In this document: positions 17,661 through 27,102 of the stretch, one piece after another
How positions within the stretch are numbered: position 1 is the stretch's first letter
How the letters are laid out: each line of letters begins with the position of its first letter
Source: JBAXEO01 sp963789515
GTDB lineage: Bacteria > Actinomycetota > Coriobacteriia > Anaerosomatales > JAAXUF01
DNA: 64,000 nucleotides
Direction of reading: 5' to 3'
Assembly (NCBI GenBank): GCA_963789515.1
Contig: CAWBKW010000004.1
Span: forward strand, 372,001 to 436,000
Notes under the pieces: generated by a model
Told to the model about the DNA's origin: nothing
What the model saw: the letters and a program-made list of their open reading frames with translations, nothing else
The model's database searches: none
Program-made: the position numbers and the translations under genes

Positions 17661-18671
17661 ATGCAAGCAGACCGCATCCTGCTGGCCCACGGTTCGGGCG
17701 GCACCATGATGAAGGAGCTCATCGACGAGGTCTTCGTCGAGGGGTTCTCGGAAGAGGCACTCAAGCGCCTGGACGACGCCGCATCGCTGCCCTTCCCGGG
17801 TTCGCGGATCGCGATGTCCACCGACACTTACGTCGTGCACCCGCTGTTCTTCCCCGGCGGCGACATCGGCCGGCTGGCGGTGTGCGGAACCGTCAACGAC
17901 GTCGCCACGAGTGGCGCCAAGCCGCTCTACCTGAGCGTCGGCTTCATCCTTGAAGAGGGCTTTCCGATAGCCGACCTCAAGCGGATCCTCGTCTCGATGC
18001 GCGAAGCCGCGCGCGAGGCCGGCGTGCATATCGTCACCGGTGACACCAAGGTGGTCGAGAAGGGCCACGGCGACGGCTGCTTCATCAACACCGCCGGTGT
18101 GGGAGTGCTCGCCGAGGGCGTGGATCTCTCCGGCTCGAACTGCAGACCCGGCGACAAGGTGCTGCTCTCGGGCACGTTGGGCGACCACGGCATCGCAATC
18201 GTGTCGACTCGCGAAGGCCTGGAGTTCTCCACCAGCATCGAAAGCGACGCTGCCCCCCTCAATGCGCTCATCACCAACGTACGTGCCGCGGCGCCTGATG
18301 CCCGGTGCTTCCGCGACCCCACCCGCGGCGGCCTCGCTTCCACCCTCAACGAACTCGCCGACGCCTCGGGCGTCTCGATCACGGTGAACGAGAAGTCGGT
18401 CCCGGTGAAGGACCAGGTACGCGGAGCCAGCGAGATGCTCGGCTACGACGTGTTCCAAGTCGCCAACGAGGGCAAGATGGTGGCGGTCGTACCCGCCGAG
18501 CAGGCCGAGGCCGCGCTCGCTGCGATGAAGGCGTCCCCGTACGGCGAGGATGCCGCAATCATCGGTGAGGTCGCCGAGAGTCCCGCCGGCAAGGTGTACG
18601 TGTTCACGAGCTTCGGCGCGACTCGAATCATGGACATGCTCGTCGGTGAGCAGCTGCCGCGGATCTGCTAG
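17661..18671 (+). CDS. hypE: Hydrogenase maturation protein HypE
   Basis: A 336-residue PurM-like ATPase that dehydrates the C-terminal S-carboxamide to thiocyanate. The N-terminus LLAHGSGGTMMKELI, the ATP-site VTGDTKVVEKG and the LRP-like DPTRGGLAS match the family, and the protein ends in the obligatory PRIC with the terminal cysteine that HypF modifies. It is the last gene of the hyp cluster here; a large palindrome follows. hypA and hypB are not in the window. Confidence 0.97.
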   Translation: MQADRILLAHGSGGTMMKELIDEVFVEGFSEEALKRLDDAASLPFPGSRIAMSTDTYVVHPLFFPGGDIGRLAVCGTVNDVATSGAKPLYLSVGFILEEGFPIADLKRILVSMREAAREAGVHIVTGDTKVVEKGHGDGCFINTAGVGVLAEGVDLSGSNCRPGDKVLLSGTLGDHGIAIVSTREGLEFSTSIESDAAPLNALITNVRAAAPDARCFRDPTRGGLASTLNELADASGVSITVNEKSVPVKDQVRGASEMLGYDVFQVANEGKMVAVVPAEQAEAALAAMKASPYGEDAAIIGEVAESPAGKVYVFTSFGATRIMDMLVGEQLPRIC

Positions 18672-18677
18672 TCTCCC

Positions 18678-18784
18678 GGCACGGGCGGTGGAGCGGAGGC
18701 TCCGTGCTCAAACATACTCGCGGGGCCGCCTTCGGGCGGCCCCGCTGCGTAACTGCGCCGGCACCTCCGCTCCACCCCCGTGCC
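18678..18784. terminator. Nested palindrome after hypE, probable terminator
   Basis: The inner stem is perfect: GCGGGGCCGCC (18720-18730), TTCG loop, GGCGGCCCCGC (18735-18745). Around it are outer arms at 18678-18699 and 18764-18784 that match over 21 bases with a single extra base. There is no T-run, so it may act as a transcription barrier or RNA stabiliser rather than a classical terminator. Confidence 0.7.
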
Positions 18785-18808
18785 GCACCTCTCCCGAGGC
18801 GCTTCCGC

Positions 18809-18814
18809 TACACT
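18809..18814 (+). promoter_or_regulatory. Likely -10 box for a leaderless transcript
   Basis: TACACT ends 7 bases before the ATG at 18822, with no Shine-Dalgarno sequence between. Confidence 0.5.
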
Positions 18815-18821
18815 CGTCGGC

Positions 18822-19805
18822 ATGCAATCCGTCCCCTCACAAGACACTCGACGACCCGAGACCGGCGGACTGCTTCGGGTGGTGTTCGCCGGCATCATCT
18901 GGGGGACCATCCCGCTGGTGTTGCGCGCTGCCGATGGCGCCTCCGTGGTCAAGGTCTTCTACCGTGTCTTCTTCGCGGCCGTGGCCATCCTGGTATGGAT
19001 GGCGGTAACGGGAACGCTGACCCAGGTGACCGGATTGTCTCGGCGCAAGCTGGGCCAGGTGGCTGCGCAGGGTGCACTCTTGACACTGAACTGGGTGCTG
19101 TTCCTCTCGGCGTTGGATCGCACGAGCGTCGCGACCGCCGAGCTGCTGGGCTACACCGGACCCGTGTTCGTCGCGGTGTTCGCGCCGTGGGTCACCGGTG
19201 AGCGCTTCGACCGGCGCATCTTCGTGCCGCTCGCGCTCTCGCTCGGGGGAATCGTCGTCATCCTCGCACCGCAGGGGCTCCGCGTCGCCGGACCGGGCGA
19301 GCTGTTCGGAGCCGCACTCGCCTTCTGCTCGGCACTCACCTACGCCACGCTGCTGCTTCGCAGCAAGAAGATCCTGAAAGGCATCTCGGGGATGTCGCTG
19401 ATGCTCGTCGAATACACGGTGGCCAGCACGATCCTCCTGCCGTTCGTGGTCTGGTTCTATGCCCACGGGCAGGGTCCGAGCACCCCGACCGCCTACGCCG
19501 CGCTGCTGACCCTCGGCCTCGTGCAGACCGCCTTCGCCGGCGTGTTCTTCCTCTCAGGCCTGCGCCGTATACGAACCGACCACGCCGCGATCCTCACCTA
19601 CGCCGAGCCCGTCTCGGCGGTGCTCTTCGCCGCGCTCTTCCTCTCAGAACCACTGACCGGCTGGACACTCGTCGGTGGGGCCATGGTGGTCACCGGAGGA
19701 CTGGTCGTCGCGCGGCTCTCTCCGCAGGCCGAAAGCGAGCTCGCCCCACTGGAGATGGCGGGTGTCGAGCCCGACGAGGACGCGGCCGGCCGAATCACAC
19801 CCTAA
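18822..19805 (+). CDS. EamA/DMT-family exporter
   Basis: A 327-residue inner-membrane permease with ten predicted helices arranged as two EamA repeats. The first starts VVFAGIIWGTIPLVL and the second starts LFGAALAFCSALTYATLLL. Proteins of this superfamily export amino acids or other small metabolites, and the substrate cannot be read from the sequence. The C-terminal tail is acidic and cytoplasmic. It stands alone between the hyp cluster palindrome and pgi. Confidence 0.88.
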   Translation: MQSVPSQDTRRPETGGLLRVVFAGIIWGTIPLVLRAADGASVVKVFYRVFFAAVAILVWMAVTGTLTQVTGLSRRKLGQVAAQGALLTLNWVLFLSALDRTSVATAELLGYTGPVFVAVFAPWVTGERFDRRIFVPLALSLGGIVVILAPQGLRVAGPGELFGAALAFCSALTYATLLLRSKKILKGISGMSLMLVEYTVASTILLPFVVWFYAHGQGPSTPTAYAALLTLGLVQTAFAGVFFLSGLRRIRTDHAAILTYAEPVSAVLFAALFLSEPLTGWTLVGGAMVVTGGLVVARLSPQAESELAPLEMAGVEPDEDAAGRITP

Positions 19806-19867
19806 CGGGCATATACCGCTGTGCAGGCCCGCTGGCCCCGGGCAGCTGACCCTGAAAGGATCTCGTC

Positions 19868-21529
19868 ATGGATGCGATGCAGCGACTGATCGAGCTCGAC
19901 GCCGTGGCGCGGCTGCGCACACACGACGCCACCCTGTTCGGCGATGACCCGGAAGACAGGGATCTCGCGGCGGCCAGTCTCGGCTGGACCGACCTCGCGC
20001 GACGGGGAAATGCGGCGTTACCTGAACTCTACCGGCTGGCCGCGATGGCCGAGGAGGAGGGCGTGACCGACGTCGTGCTCCTGGGTATGGGCGGCTCGTC
20101 GCTCGCGTCACTGGTGCTCTCGTCGGTGCTCGGAGAGTCGGGCAACGCCACGCTGCACGTGCTCGACACCACGGCTCCCCGGACGATCGACGCTGCACTG
20201 GCCTCGCTCTATCCCGGGACATCGCTCTACGTCGTTGCGAGCAAGTCGGGGGGCACGATCGAGCCCAACGCGCTCTACGCCATCTTCAGAGAGGTCGCCG
20301 ACCAGGCGCTCGGCCGCGAGGAGGCCGGACGCCGCTTCATAGCGATCACCGACCCCGGGTCCTCGCTCGAGACGGTCGCGGCAACGGACGGCTTCCGCGC
20401 ACTCGTGTCGTCACCGCCGACCGTCGGGGGTCGGTTCTCGGCGCTGTCGGTCTTCGGCCTCGTTCCGGCCGCGCTGACCGGGCTCGACGTCGACGTCCTG
20501 CTCGAAAGGGCACTCGCCATGGAGACGGCGTGTTCGCTCCCGGCCCCGGAGAACCCGGCGGCCGCGCTCGCGGCGTTCATCGCCGATGCCGCATCCGGGA
20601 GTCGCGACAAGCTCACCGTGGTCGCGTCTCCGCCGCTCGCATCGTTCGGGCTCTGGGTGGAGCAGCTCGTCGCCGAATCACTCGGCAAGGAGGGCCGCGG
20701 CGTGGTGCCCGTGGTCGAGCTCTCGGAGGACCGGCCGCAGGGCTACGGCAGCGACCGCGCGATCGTCGTCGTGCGTCTCGAGGGGGACCTGCGTCTCGCC
20801 GAGTGGTCCGCGCAGCTCTCTGAGACCACACCCGTCATCGAACTCGTGCTCCGCGACGGATACGACGTCGCTGCAGAGTGGGTTCGGTGGGAGCACGCGG
20901 TCGCTCTGCTCGGGCCCCTGCTGGGAGTGAATCCTTTCGGACAGCCGAACGTGCAGGCCGCCAAGGACGCAACCAACGCGGCCCTCGCGGGCGAGCTGAC
21001 ACTCATCGCGCCGCAGATGGAGACGCCGGAAGGTGCCGCGATCGCTTTCGCGGGGACGCTCGCGGGACCGGGACACGCCGACTATGACCTCGCCACCGCG
21101 CTCGGGCATGCGCTCGCGGCGCTCCGCCCGCACGACTACCTCGCTGTCCTGACCTATCTCCCGGACGACAGCGCCCTGCTCGCGCCCCTGACCTCGGCCG
21201 TGCCGAGGGTATCGGCTGAGCTCTCGCTGGCGGTCACGTTCGAACTCGGCCCGCGCTACCTGCACTCCACCGGACAACTGCACAAGGGCGGGCCGAACAC
21301 CGGCGTCTTCCTGGTGCTGACCACCCGCGATCACGCCGACGCTCCGGTACCGGGCAGGCCCTGGTGCCTGCGCACCTTGCACCGAGCACAGGCCGAGGGC
21401 GACCTGAGCACGCTCGTGAAGGCCGGGCGGCGGGTGCTGTGGGTCGACCTTCCCGACGCGACCTGCGAGTCGGTCACGGCGTTCGCGCGCGCCCTGATGG
21501 ACGCCGCAGGCCTGGCCTGGGAGGCCTGA
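19868..21529 (+). CDS. pgi: Glucose-6-phosphate isomerase
   Basis: A 553-residue cytoplasmic enzyme interconverting glucose 6-phosphate and fructose 6-phosphate. The SIS-type sugar-phosphate core is seen in LLGMGGSSLASLVL and VVASKSGGTIEPNALYAIF, then VGGRFSALSVFGL, NPFGQPNVQAAKD and, near the end, YLHSTGQLHKGGPNTGVF. This form resembles the isomerase half of the transaldolase/isomerase fusion proteins of actinobacteria and others; here no transaldolase domain is attached. AAAGGA precedes the ATG. Confidence 0.92.
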   Translation: MDAMQRLIELDAVARLRTHDATLFGDDPEDRDLAAASLGWTDLARRGNAALPELYRLAAMAEEEGVTDVVLLGMGGSSLASLVLSSVLGESGNATLHVLDTTAPRTIDAALASLYPGTSLYVVASKSGGTIEPNALYAIFREVADQALGREEAGRRFIAITDPGSSLETVAATDGFRALVSSPPTVGGRFSALSVFGLVPAALTGLDVDVLLERALAMETACSLPAPENPAAALAAFIADAASGSRDKLTVVASPPLASFGLWVEQLVAESLGKEGRGVVPVVELSEDRPQGYGSDRAIVVVRLEGDLRLAEWSAQLSETTPVIELVLRDGYDVAAEWVRWEHAVALLGPLLGVNPFGQPNVQAAKDATNAALAGELTLIAPQMETPEGAAIAFAGTLAGPGHADYDLATALGHALAALRPHDYLAVLTYLPDDSALLAPLTSAVPRVSAELSLAVTFELGPRYLHSTGQLHKGGPNTGVFLVLTTRDHADAPVPGRPWCLRTLHRAQAEGDLSTLVKAGRRVLWVDLPDATCESVTAFARALMDAAGLAWEA

Positions 21530-21546
21530 CGGCGGGCATCGCCGAC

Positions 21547-22075
21547 TCAGCGAGTCCGCGGACCGAAGTCGTCGAGGTCGATGATGCGCGCCGCGAGCGC
21601 GCCGTCCGCGGCGATTTCGAGCACGCCCACGGTGCAGCTCGGCTGGCGTCGGCGCTGCGTGGCTGAGCCCGGGTTCAAGTACAGCACCCCGAGATGCGGC
21701 TCAACGCGCGGCCGATGAGAGTGGCCGTGCACGACGACTTCGTCCTCGGGCTTCAGCGAGACAGCATGGACATCGTGCACGACGACGATGCCCACGCCGC
21801 CCAGTCTCACGCGCGCGACCATGCCCAGATCGAAGCCGGGCAGCGCATAGTCGCAGTTGCCGAGGACCGCCGTGACATGTGTGATCTCCTCGAGCATCGT
21901 ACAGGACGTCGTCCGCGCCGATGTCGCCGGCGTGCAGGATCGCTGCGAGCGGCCGCTCGCCCGCGAACGCCTGGAGCACCCGTGGGTCGAGCCAGCCGTG
22001 CGTGTCGGAGATGAGCCCGACGCGGATCGGTCCTGAGCGCAACTCGGGGCCCTGCGGAGTGAGCTCGGCAGGCAT
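21547..22075 (-). CDS. Metallophosphoesterase of the YfcE/MJ0936 family, frameshifted
   Basis: A phosphodiesterase of about 175 residues. The metal ligands appear in order: SDTHGW, HAGDIG, GNCDY and VVHGHSH. The first three-fifths and the remainder are in different frames. One extra base near 21903 (GTACGATG for GTCGATG) explains it. It ends the minus-strand block next to the convergent pgi gene and starts 6 bases past the LytTR regulator gene. The natural substrate is not known. Confidence 0.88.
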
Positions 22076-22080
22076 GGCGC

Positions 22081-22791
22081 CTACAGCCCGAGCGCCTTCT
22101 TGAGCGCGGGCACCCGGCGTCGCGAGACGGGGATCTGGGTGGAGGCGTCATCGGCGAGTGTGAGAAGCAGCGTGCCGCCGTACATCGGCACGACCTCCTT
22201 GACCTTGGCCAGGTTCACCAGGTAACGCCGGTGGATCCGGAAGAAACCGACCGGCTCGAGCTTGACCTCGAGCTGCGCCAGAGAGATGGTCGAAAGGTAG
22301 CGGTCCGCCGGCGTGTAGAGGTAGCTGTAGTCGTCCTTGGCCATCACGTACAGGATATCCGCGACGGTGATCAGCAGCTTCTTGCCGGCCTTCTCGACGG
22401 GAATCCTCTCGACCTTGGCCGGCGCCTGCTCGGCGGCGGGCTCGAGCCGACCGATCGCCTGCCGAAGCCGATCGATCTCGACCGGCTTGACCAGGTAGTC
22501 GGTGGCCTTGACCTCGAAAGCCTTGACCGCATGCTCGCTGTGGGCTGTGACGAAGATGATCGAGGGCGGCCTCGACAGCCCTGAGAGCACCTCGGCGAGC
22601 TGCACCCCGGTCAGGCCGGGCATCTGGATATCGAGGAAGATGACGTCATACGGGATCGCCTTGATGAGCTGCAGGGCCTCAACGGCGTTGCCGGCCTCGC
22701 CCACGACTTCGACGCCCCCGGCTTCACCGAGCAGGTAGCGCAGCTCCGACCGGGCCGGGGCTTCGTCGTCGACCACGAGAGCCTTGAGCAT
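22081..22791 (-). CDS. LytTR-family response regulator
   Basis: A 236-residue transcription factor. The receiver domain has the acidic pocket VVDDE and the phospho-acceptor aspartate in FLDIQMPG (about residue 54), and the switch Thr/Ser in FVTAHS. The C-terminal LytTR domain (about 130-236) contains ITVADILYVMAKDDYS and FFRIHRRYLVNLAKV. GGAGG lies 6 bases before the ATG. It follows its sensor kinase by 12 bases. LytTR regulators usually bind paired direct repeats; none was looked for outside the window. Confidence 0.94.
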   Translation of the reverse strand: MLKALVVDDEAPARSELRYLLGEAGGVEVVGEAGNAVEALQLIKAIPYDVIFLDIQMPGLTGVQLAEVLSGLSRPPSIIFVTAHSEHAVKAFEVKATDYLVKPVEIDRLRQAIGRLEPAAEQAPAKVERIPVEKAGKKLLITVADILYVMAKDDYSYLYTPADRYLSTISLAQLEVKLEPVGFFRIHRRYLVNLAKVKEVVPMYGGTLLLTLADDASTQIPVSRRRVPALKKALGL

Positions 22792-22803
22792 CAAACGCCT
22801 CCA

Positions 22804-24093
22804 TCAACGGTCTTGAGCGATACCGGCAAGAACCAGTGACACGGCCGTACCTTCGCCTTCGACGCTCTCGACCACGACACCTGAGCCGGGGCCGAAGTGC
22901 CCCCTCAGTCTATCGTCAACGTTCTTGAGCGCAATCCCGAGGCCCTTCGCCGACCCGGCCTCGAGCACGTGCGGTAGCCGGTCCGCGGGAATCCCCGCCC
23001 CGTCGTCGGCAACGGTGATGCGAACGGAGCCGTCGCTGTCGGTCGTAGAGAACAGCCGGATGGTCAGCGGCCCCTCCGCACGCATGCCGTGGGAGATGGC
23101 ATTCTCAACCAGCGGCTGCACGATGAACGCGGGGACCGGCATCTGCAGTACCTGCGGCTCGAGTTCCTCCTCGACGATCACGCGATCGCCGAACCGCGCG
23201 AGCTCGAACGTCAGGTATCGGCGGGTCTGTTCGATCTCCTGCCCAAGCGAGATCAGCTCGTCTCCGCTCTCGAGTGTGCGGCGGTAGAACGCCGCGAACT
23301 CACGCAACAGCTCCCTGGCTCTGGTGGGGTCCGTGCGTATGAGCGAGGCGATGGTGTTGATGGTGTTGAAGAGGAAGTGGGGGTTGATCTGCGCCTGCAG
23401 CGCCTTGAGTTCCATTCGGGTGGCCAGCTCGGTCTGCCGCTCGAGCTCGGAGAGCTCGAGCTGGGTCGAGAGCATCATCGCGAGGCCCTCGGCCATGGCG
23501 ACCTGCGTCTCGTTCAGGAGCCGGGGCGTCGTGTAGTAGAACTTCAGCGTCCCCGCCGAGCAGCCCCTCATGACCAGCGGCACCACGATCGCGGCGGTCA
23601 GCAGGCAGTCGCCGCGCGGGCAGCCGATCTCGTTCTTCGTCGCCAGGACCCGGTGCTCGCCGGTCTCGATGGATTCACGTGTGGCCCGAGTGATGATGGG
23701 TCCGCCCACGGCATGGTGGTCCTCGCCGACACCCGCGAATCCGAGGACTCGCTCCGTGTCCGTGATGGCGACGGCGGCTGCCGGGGTGTCGGCGAGCACG
23801 ATGCGACAGACCTCTTGTGCGCTCTCCTCGTTCAGACCCTGACGCATGTACGCGAGCGCCTCGTTCGCTATCTCGAGGATCTTGTGGGACTGCAGCGCAC
23901 GCACATGATCGGGGCGCGTCGCGAACCGGGCGATGACGAGCGCGAGCCCCACCGCGACGATTCCGGCGAGCCCCGCAAGGGTGATCCAGCGCGAGACGTT
24001 CGGCTCGGTGATGCTCCAGATCGTCACGCCGGAGAGCACCACGAGGGCTGCGGCGAGGAACGCGTCGATGAGTGTGCTTCGGTTGTTGCCCAT
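22804..24093 (-). CDS. LytS-type sensor histidine kinase
   Basis: A 429-residue membrane kinase. Two N-terminal helices (about 10-30 and 38-58) are followed by a GAF-like domain (about 85-220, containing the cysteines of NEIGCPRGDCLL), the His_kinase domain with the phospho-acceptor in LQAQINPHFLFNTINTI, and an HATPase_c domain with N-box VENAISHG and DDGAGI. The pair IGCPRGDC suggests a metal- or redox-sensing input, which is inference. The start at 24093 begins the first membrane helix. It is cotranscribed with the LytTR regulator. Confidence 0.93.
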   Translation of the reverse strand: MGNNRSTLIDAFLAAALVVLSGVTIWSITEPNVSRWITLAGLAGIVAVGLALVIARFATRPDHVRALQSHKILEIANEALAYMRQGLNEESAQEVCRIVLADTPAAAVAITDTERVLGFAGVGEDHHAVGGPIITRATRESIETGEHRVLATKNEIGCPRGDCLLTAAIVVPLVMRGCSAGTLKFYYTTPRLLNETQVAMAEGLAMMLSTQLELSELERQTELATRMELKALQAQINPHFLFNTINTIASLIRTDPTRARELLREFAAFYRRTLESGDELISLGQEIEQTRRYLTFELARFGDRVIVEEELEPQVLQMPVPAFIVQPLVENAISHGMRAEGPLTIRLFSTTDSDGSVRITVADDGAGIPADRLPHVLEAGSAKGLGIALKNVDDRLRGHFGPGSGVVVESVEGEGTAVSLVLAGIAQDR

Positions 24094-24107
24094 CGCCCCT
24101 CCGCTCC

Positions 24108-24929
24108 TCAGATCTCTCGCAGGGTGAATCCGTAGCGCTGATCGATCTCGACGAGTCCTGCCGAGGCGTAGAGCGCTCGGGAAGGCGCGTTCTCTTCCTG
24201 CGTGCAGAGCGCGATCGTCGAAGCGCCGGTTTGGCGGCACCACCGGCCGACCTCGGAAAGCAGTGCCGCACCGACGCCGAGACGGCGCGCTCGCGGCGCC
24301 GTGCACAGGCGCGAGAGCACCGCTGCACCCCTGCTTGCGGTGGCCAGAGTATAGCCGATGACCTCGCCATCGGCCGTCGTCGCGAGTGCGCATCGTTCGC
24401 GTGACATCAGCTCGGCGAGTTCGTCGGCGCCATAGCGCCAGAACTCCTCGAAGCACTCCGCGTCGAGCTCCGCCACCGCGGGGGCGTCGGCAGGAGTCGC
24501 CTCGGCCAGCACGACACCCGGAGGGGCCTCCGCCACGCGCATGCGGTCGGGAATGCCCTGGATCGCGACGATCGGGGGAAGGTCGTGCATGCCGACACGC
24601 CGGTACCCGCCGAGAAGGTCGACCGGCAACAGCGGCGAGAGCAGGCGCCGGTAGCCATGCTCCGTGGCTGCGTCGGCGGCGTCTTGGGCGAACGTGCTCA
24701 CGTGTCGCTCCGAGCACCAGACGCCGCGCATGGCCAGCACGTCGAGATGGTGCCGCCACTCGCCGAGGAGCGAGGCTTCCCCGCGCCCTGCCACGCGCAC
24801 CCGCCACGGCCCCGCAGCATGGTACGCGCGCAGCTCCTCCGGCGCGTCCATGAGCCGCTCGGAGTCGACCGCCGGCCACAGCGCATCGCACTCCTGACCC
24901 GTGGCGGGCCGCAGCCTCACCGCAGCCAC
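24108..24929 (-). CDS. GNAT-family N-acetyltransferase
   Basis: A 273-residue protein with a variable N-terminal half (a degenerate GNAT fold) and a C-terminal GNAT domain. The acetyl-CoA loop is RARRLGVGAALLSEV (the Q/RxxGxG/A pattern), followed by the NAPSRALYASAGL segment. The GTG at 24929 overlaps the end of the TauE gene. Its substrate is unknown, and its position just before the LytS kinase implies a shared transcript. Confidence 0.88.
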   Translation of the reverse strand: MAAVRLRPATGQECDALWPAVDSERLMDAPEELRAYHAAGPWRVRVAGRGEASLLGEWRHHLDVLAMRGVWCSERHVSTFAQDAADAATEHGYRRLLSPLLPVDLLGGYRRVGMHDLPPIVAIQGIPDRMRVAEAPPGVVLAEATPADAPAVAELDAECFEEFWRYGADELAELMSRERCALATTADGEVIGYTLATASRGAAVLSRLCTAPRARRLGVGAALLSEVGRWCRQTGASTIALCTQEENAPSRALYASAGLVEIDQRYGFTLREI

Positions 24930-25728
24930 GCCAGTAGCCCGAGCTCACTCAGGGCGAGCCATCCCCCGACGACCACGAGCATCGCCGCGAACGCGAGCCG
25001 TATGGTCCGGTCGGCAGCTCCGAGCGAGATCCGCGCTCCGAGCCATGCCCCGGGAACGACCCCCAGCGCGAGCACGAACGCGATGCCCCAGTCGACGTGC
25101 CCGAGCAGGGCGTGCGTGATCGTCCCGGGAACGGCCAGAATCCCAATGGCGATGAGCGAGGTGCCGATGGCGAGCTTGATCTCGAAGCGCATCCAGCGCG
25201 TCAGCATCGGCACCAGGATGAATCCCCCGCCGAGGCCGAGGAAGCCCGCGTAGAGACCGGTCACCGCGCCGATGATGACGAGCCGGCCTGTGTCGGCGCG
25301 GCCCTCGGTACCGACGACCGCGGGGATCGTCGGGGTTCTCGGAAAGCGCGGCCGCATCTCGGCGGGGCGAAGGACTGCAGCACCATGTCGAACGCGGTGT
25401 AGAGGACGAGCGCGGCGGTGGCCAGGAGCACGACCTTGCCGCCCGCGAAGCGCGTCAGCCATGCCCCGAGGACAGCAGTGAGCGCGCCCGATAGCCCGAG
25501 CACGATGCCGGCCCGCAGATCGACCGAACCGCGTCGGAAGTAGGTGTAGCCGCCGGTGATCGCGCTCGGCAGGATCACGGGCAGCGGCGTCCCGACGGCG
25601 ACGAGAGCCGGGGCTCCCAGGATCAGCCGGATGGCCGGCGTCGTGACGATGCCGCCGCCGATGCCGAAGGCGCCCGAGAACAGCCCCGAGACGAGGCCGA
25701 TCGCCAGCGTGGTCAGCTGCGTCTGCAT
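24917..25728 (-). CDS. TauE/SafE-family membrane transporter, frameshifted
   Basis: An inner-membrane protein of about 270 residues with eight helices. The two halves each show the family's glycine motif, FSGAFGIGGGIVTTPA in the first and GLYAGFLGLGGGFILVPM in the second. The frame changes near 25370 in TTCGCCCCGCC; here one base must be missing rather than extra, unlike most breaks in the window. Members export sulfite, sulfoacetate or related organosulfur anions. The cargo here is unknown. Confidence 0.88.
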
Positions 25729-25758
25729 GGGCCCGCTACACCGTCCGTTGCAGGGCGC

Positions 25759-27015
25759 CTAGGAGGGGACGACCGGGAAGCGGCCGGTGATGGCGCTCCG
25801 GTCCATCTGCCTCTCTCCCGAGAAGAGCGACTTGAGCGCAACATCGTCCCAAAGCCCTTCCATGAGGATCGGCCAGCGCCGCTGGAATTCGAAGTAGTTC
25901 TGGCAGTGCTCGCGGGCATACGTCGAAGCGTCGCTGGTGCCGTGAAGAGCAAGCTGGAGGTACATGCTCCGCTCGGGACGCGCGATCATTCGCAGGAAGG
26001 CGGTCATGCTCGCGCGCCAACCGACGGAGGAGTCGATGAACGGACCGGGGTAGGGCATCATCGACTTCGGTGTGACCTGCCGCAAGTCCACCTGCGACTT
26101 GGCGAACTCGATCTTGCGATGCTCGTAGACGAAGCGGTACACGTCCTGGCGGAACCTGATCGCCTCGCTCACGGGCTCCGGCGGTTGGTGGACGACACAC
26201 CAGTCCTCGTCGAGGTAGACGCCGCCGCCGTGCATGCGTGCGTTGATCACGTAGTCGATGTCCTCACCGCGCATCACCCAGGGGTCGAACGAGACGTTCG
26301 CGAACATGTCGCGGTGCAGAGCCAGACACCCTCCGAACGCGAGAGATGACGGCTGCACGCGGGGGGGCTTGCTGACGACTGAGAGTGCCTGGTTGTACGC
26401 ATCGCGCTGACGCCAGAACATGTCGGTCCAGTGCGCCTCGTCGTTGCGCTGCCAGCGCCCGTGATCGTCGGTGTAGTAGCCGGTCTTGGCGAGCAAGGGC
26501 GTGCCGTCCTCGAACTTAGCGCCGAGACCATACATCGCGGTCTTCAGGAAGTCGGACTGCGTGACGATCTCGTCGTCATCGACGAAGACGACCGCCTCGT
26601 GGCCGAGAACCGCCGCGGCCATGAGGCCGACGTTGCGCACGGCCCCGTAGCCCTTGAGGGTGATGCCGTCGAGCATGTCCGCGAACTCGAGCTGCTCGAG
26701 CCGCCGGTGCAGGCTACCGAGTTCGGCCGGGCCGAACACGAAGGCGTCGATGTCGGGGAAGTCGTCGACGATCTCCCTGACCTTGTCCTCAGCACGGTGC
26801 TCGATGGTCTCGTCGGTCGCCGCGGCGATGATCACCACGCGACCGAGCCCGGCGACCTTCTGCAGCGAGCGCAGACAGTCCGGTAGCGTGCCTTCTGAGT
26901 CGATGGGTGTCGGGTGATCGTAGACCGACGAGAGATCGTCGATGGCGGTGGCCGCGCGGCCGCGTTTGGACTTCGGGCGCGTCCAGAAGGTCGGAATGAT
27001 GACGATGGGTTCCAC
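25759..27015 (-). CDS. GT-A type glycosyltransferase
   Basis: A 418-residue cytoplasmic glycosyltransferase. Visible are a strand-helix start VIIPTFWTRP, the metal-binding VFVDDDEIV (DxD), the glycine-rich FGGCLALHRDMF, the acid-base region RGEDIDYV and VVHQPPEP. The pattern is that of family-2-like transferases with a long C-terminal helical tail. The donor and acceptor are not deducible. It starts with GTG and stands 87 bases downstream of amrS. Confidence 0.85.
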   Translation of the reverse strand: MEPIVIIPTFWTRPKSKRGRAATAIDDLSSVYDHPTPIDSEGTLPDCLRSLQKVAGLGRVVIIAAATDETIEHRAEDKVREIVDDFPDIDAFVFGPAELGSLHRRLEQLEFADMLDGITLKGYGAVRNVGLMAAAVLGHEAVVFVDDDEIVTQSDFLKTAMYGLGAKFEDGTPLLAKTGYYTDDHGRWQRNDEAHWTDMFWRQRDAYNQALSVVSKPPRVQPSSLAFGGCLALHRDMFANVSFDPWVMRGEDIDYVINARMHGGGVYLDEDWCVVHQPPEPVSEAIRFRQDVYRFVYEHRKIEFAKSQVDLRQVTPKSMMPYPGPFIDSSVGWRASMTAFLRMIARPERSMYLQLALHGTSDASTYAREHCQNYFEFQRRWPILMEGLWDDVALKSLFSGERQMDRSAITGRFPVVPS

Positions 27016-27102
27016 GGGTGCTGACGCTCCCTTGCCGGGGACAGTTCGGGGGCCCGCAGTAGGGCCCGGTACATGATACCGCTCTAATGGCGCGGGGTCG
27101 CC

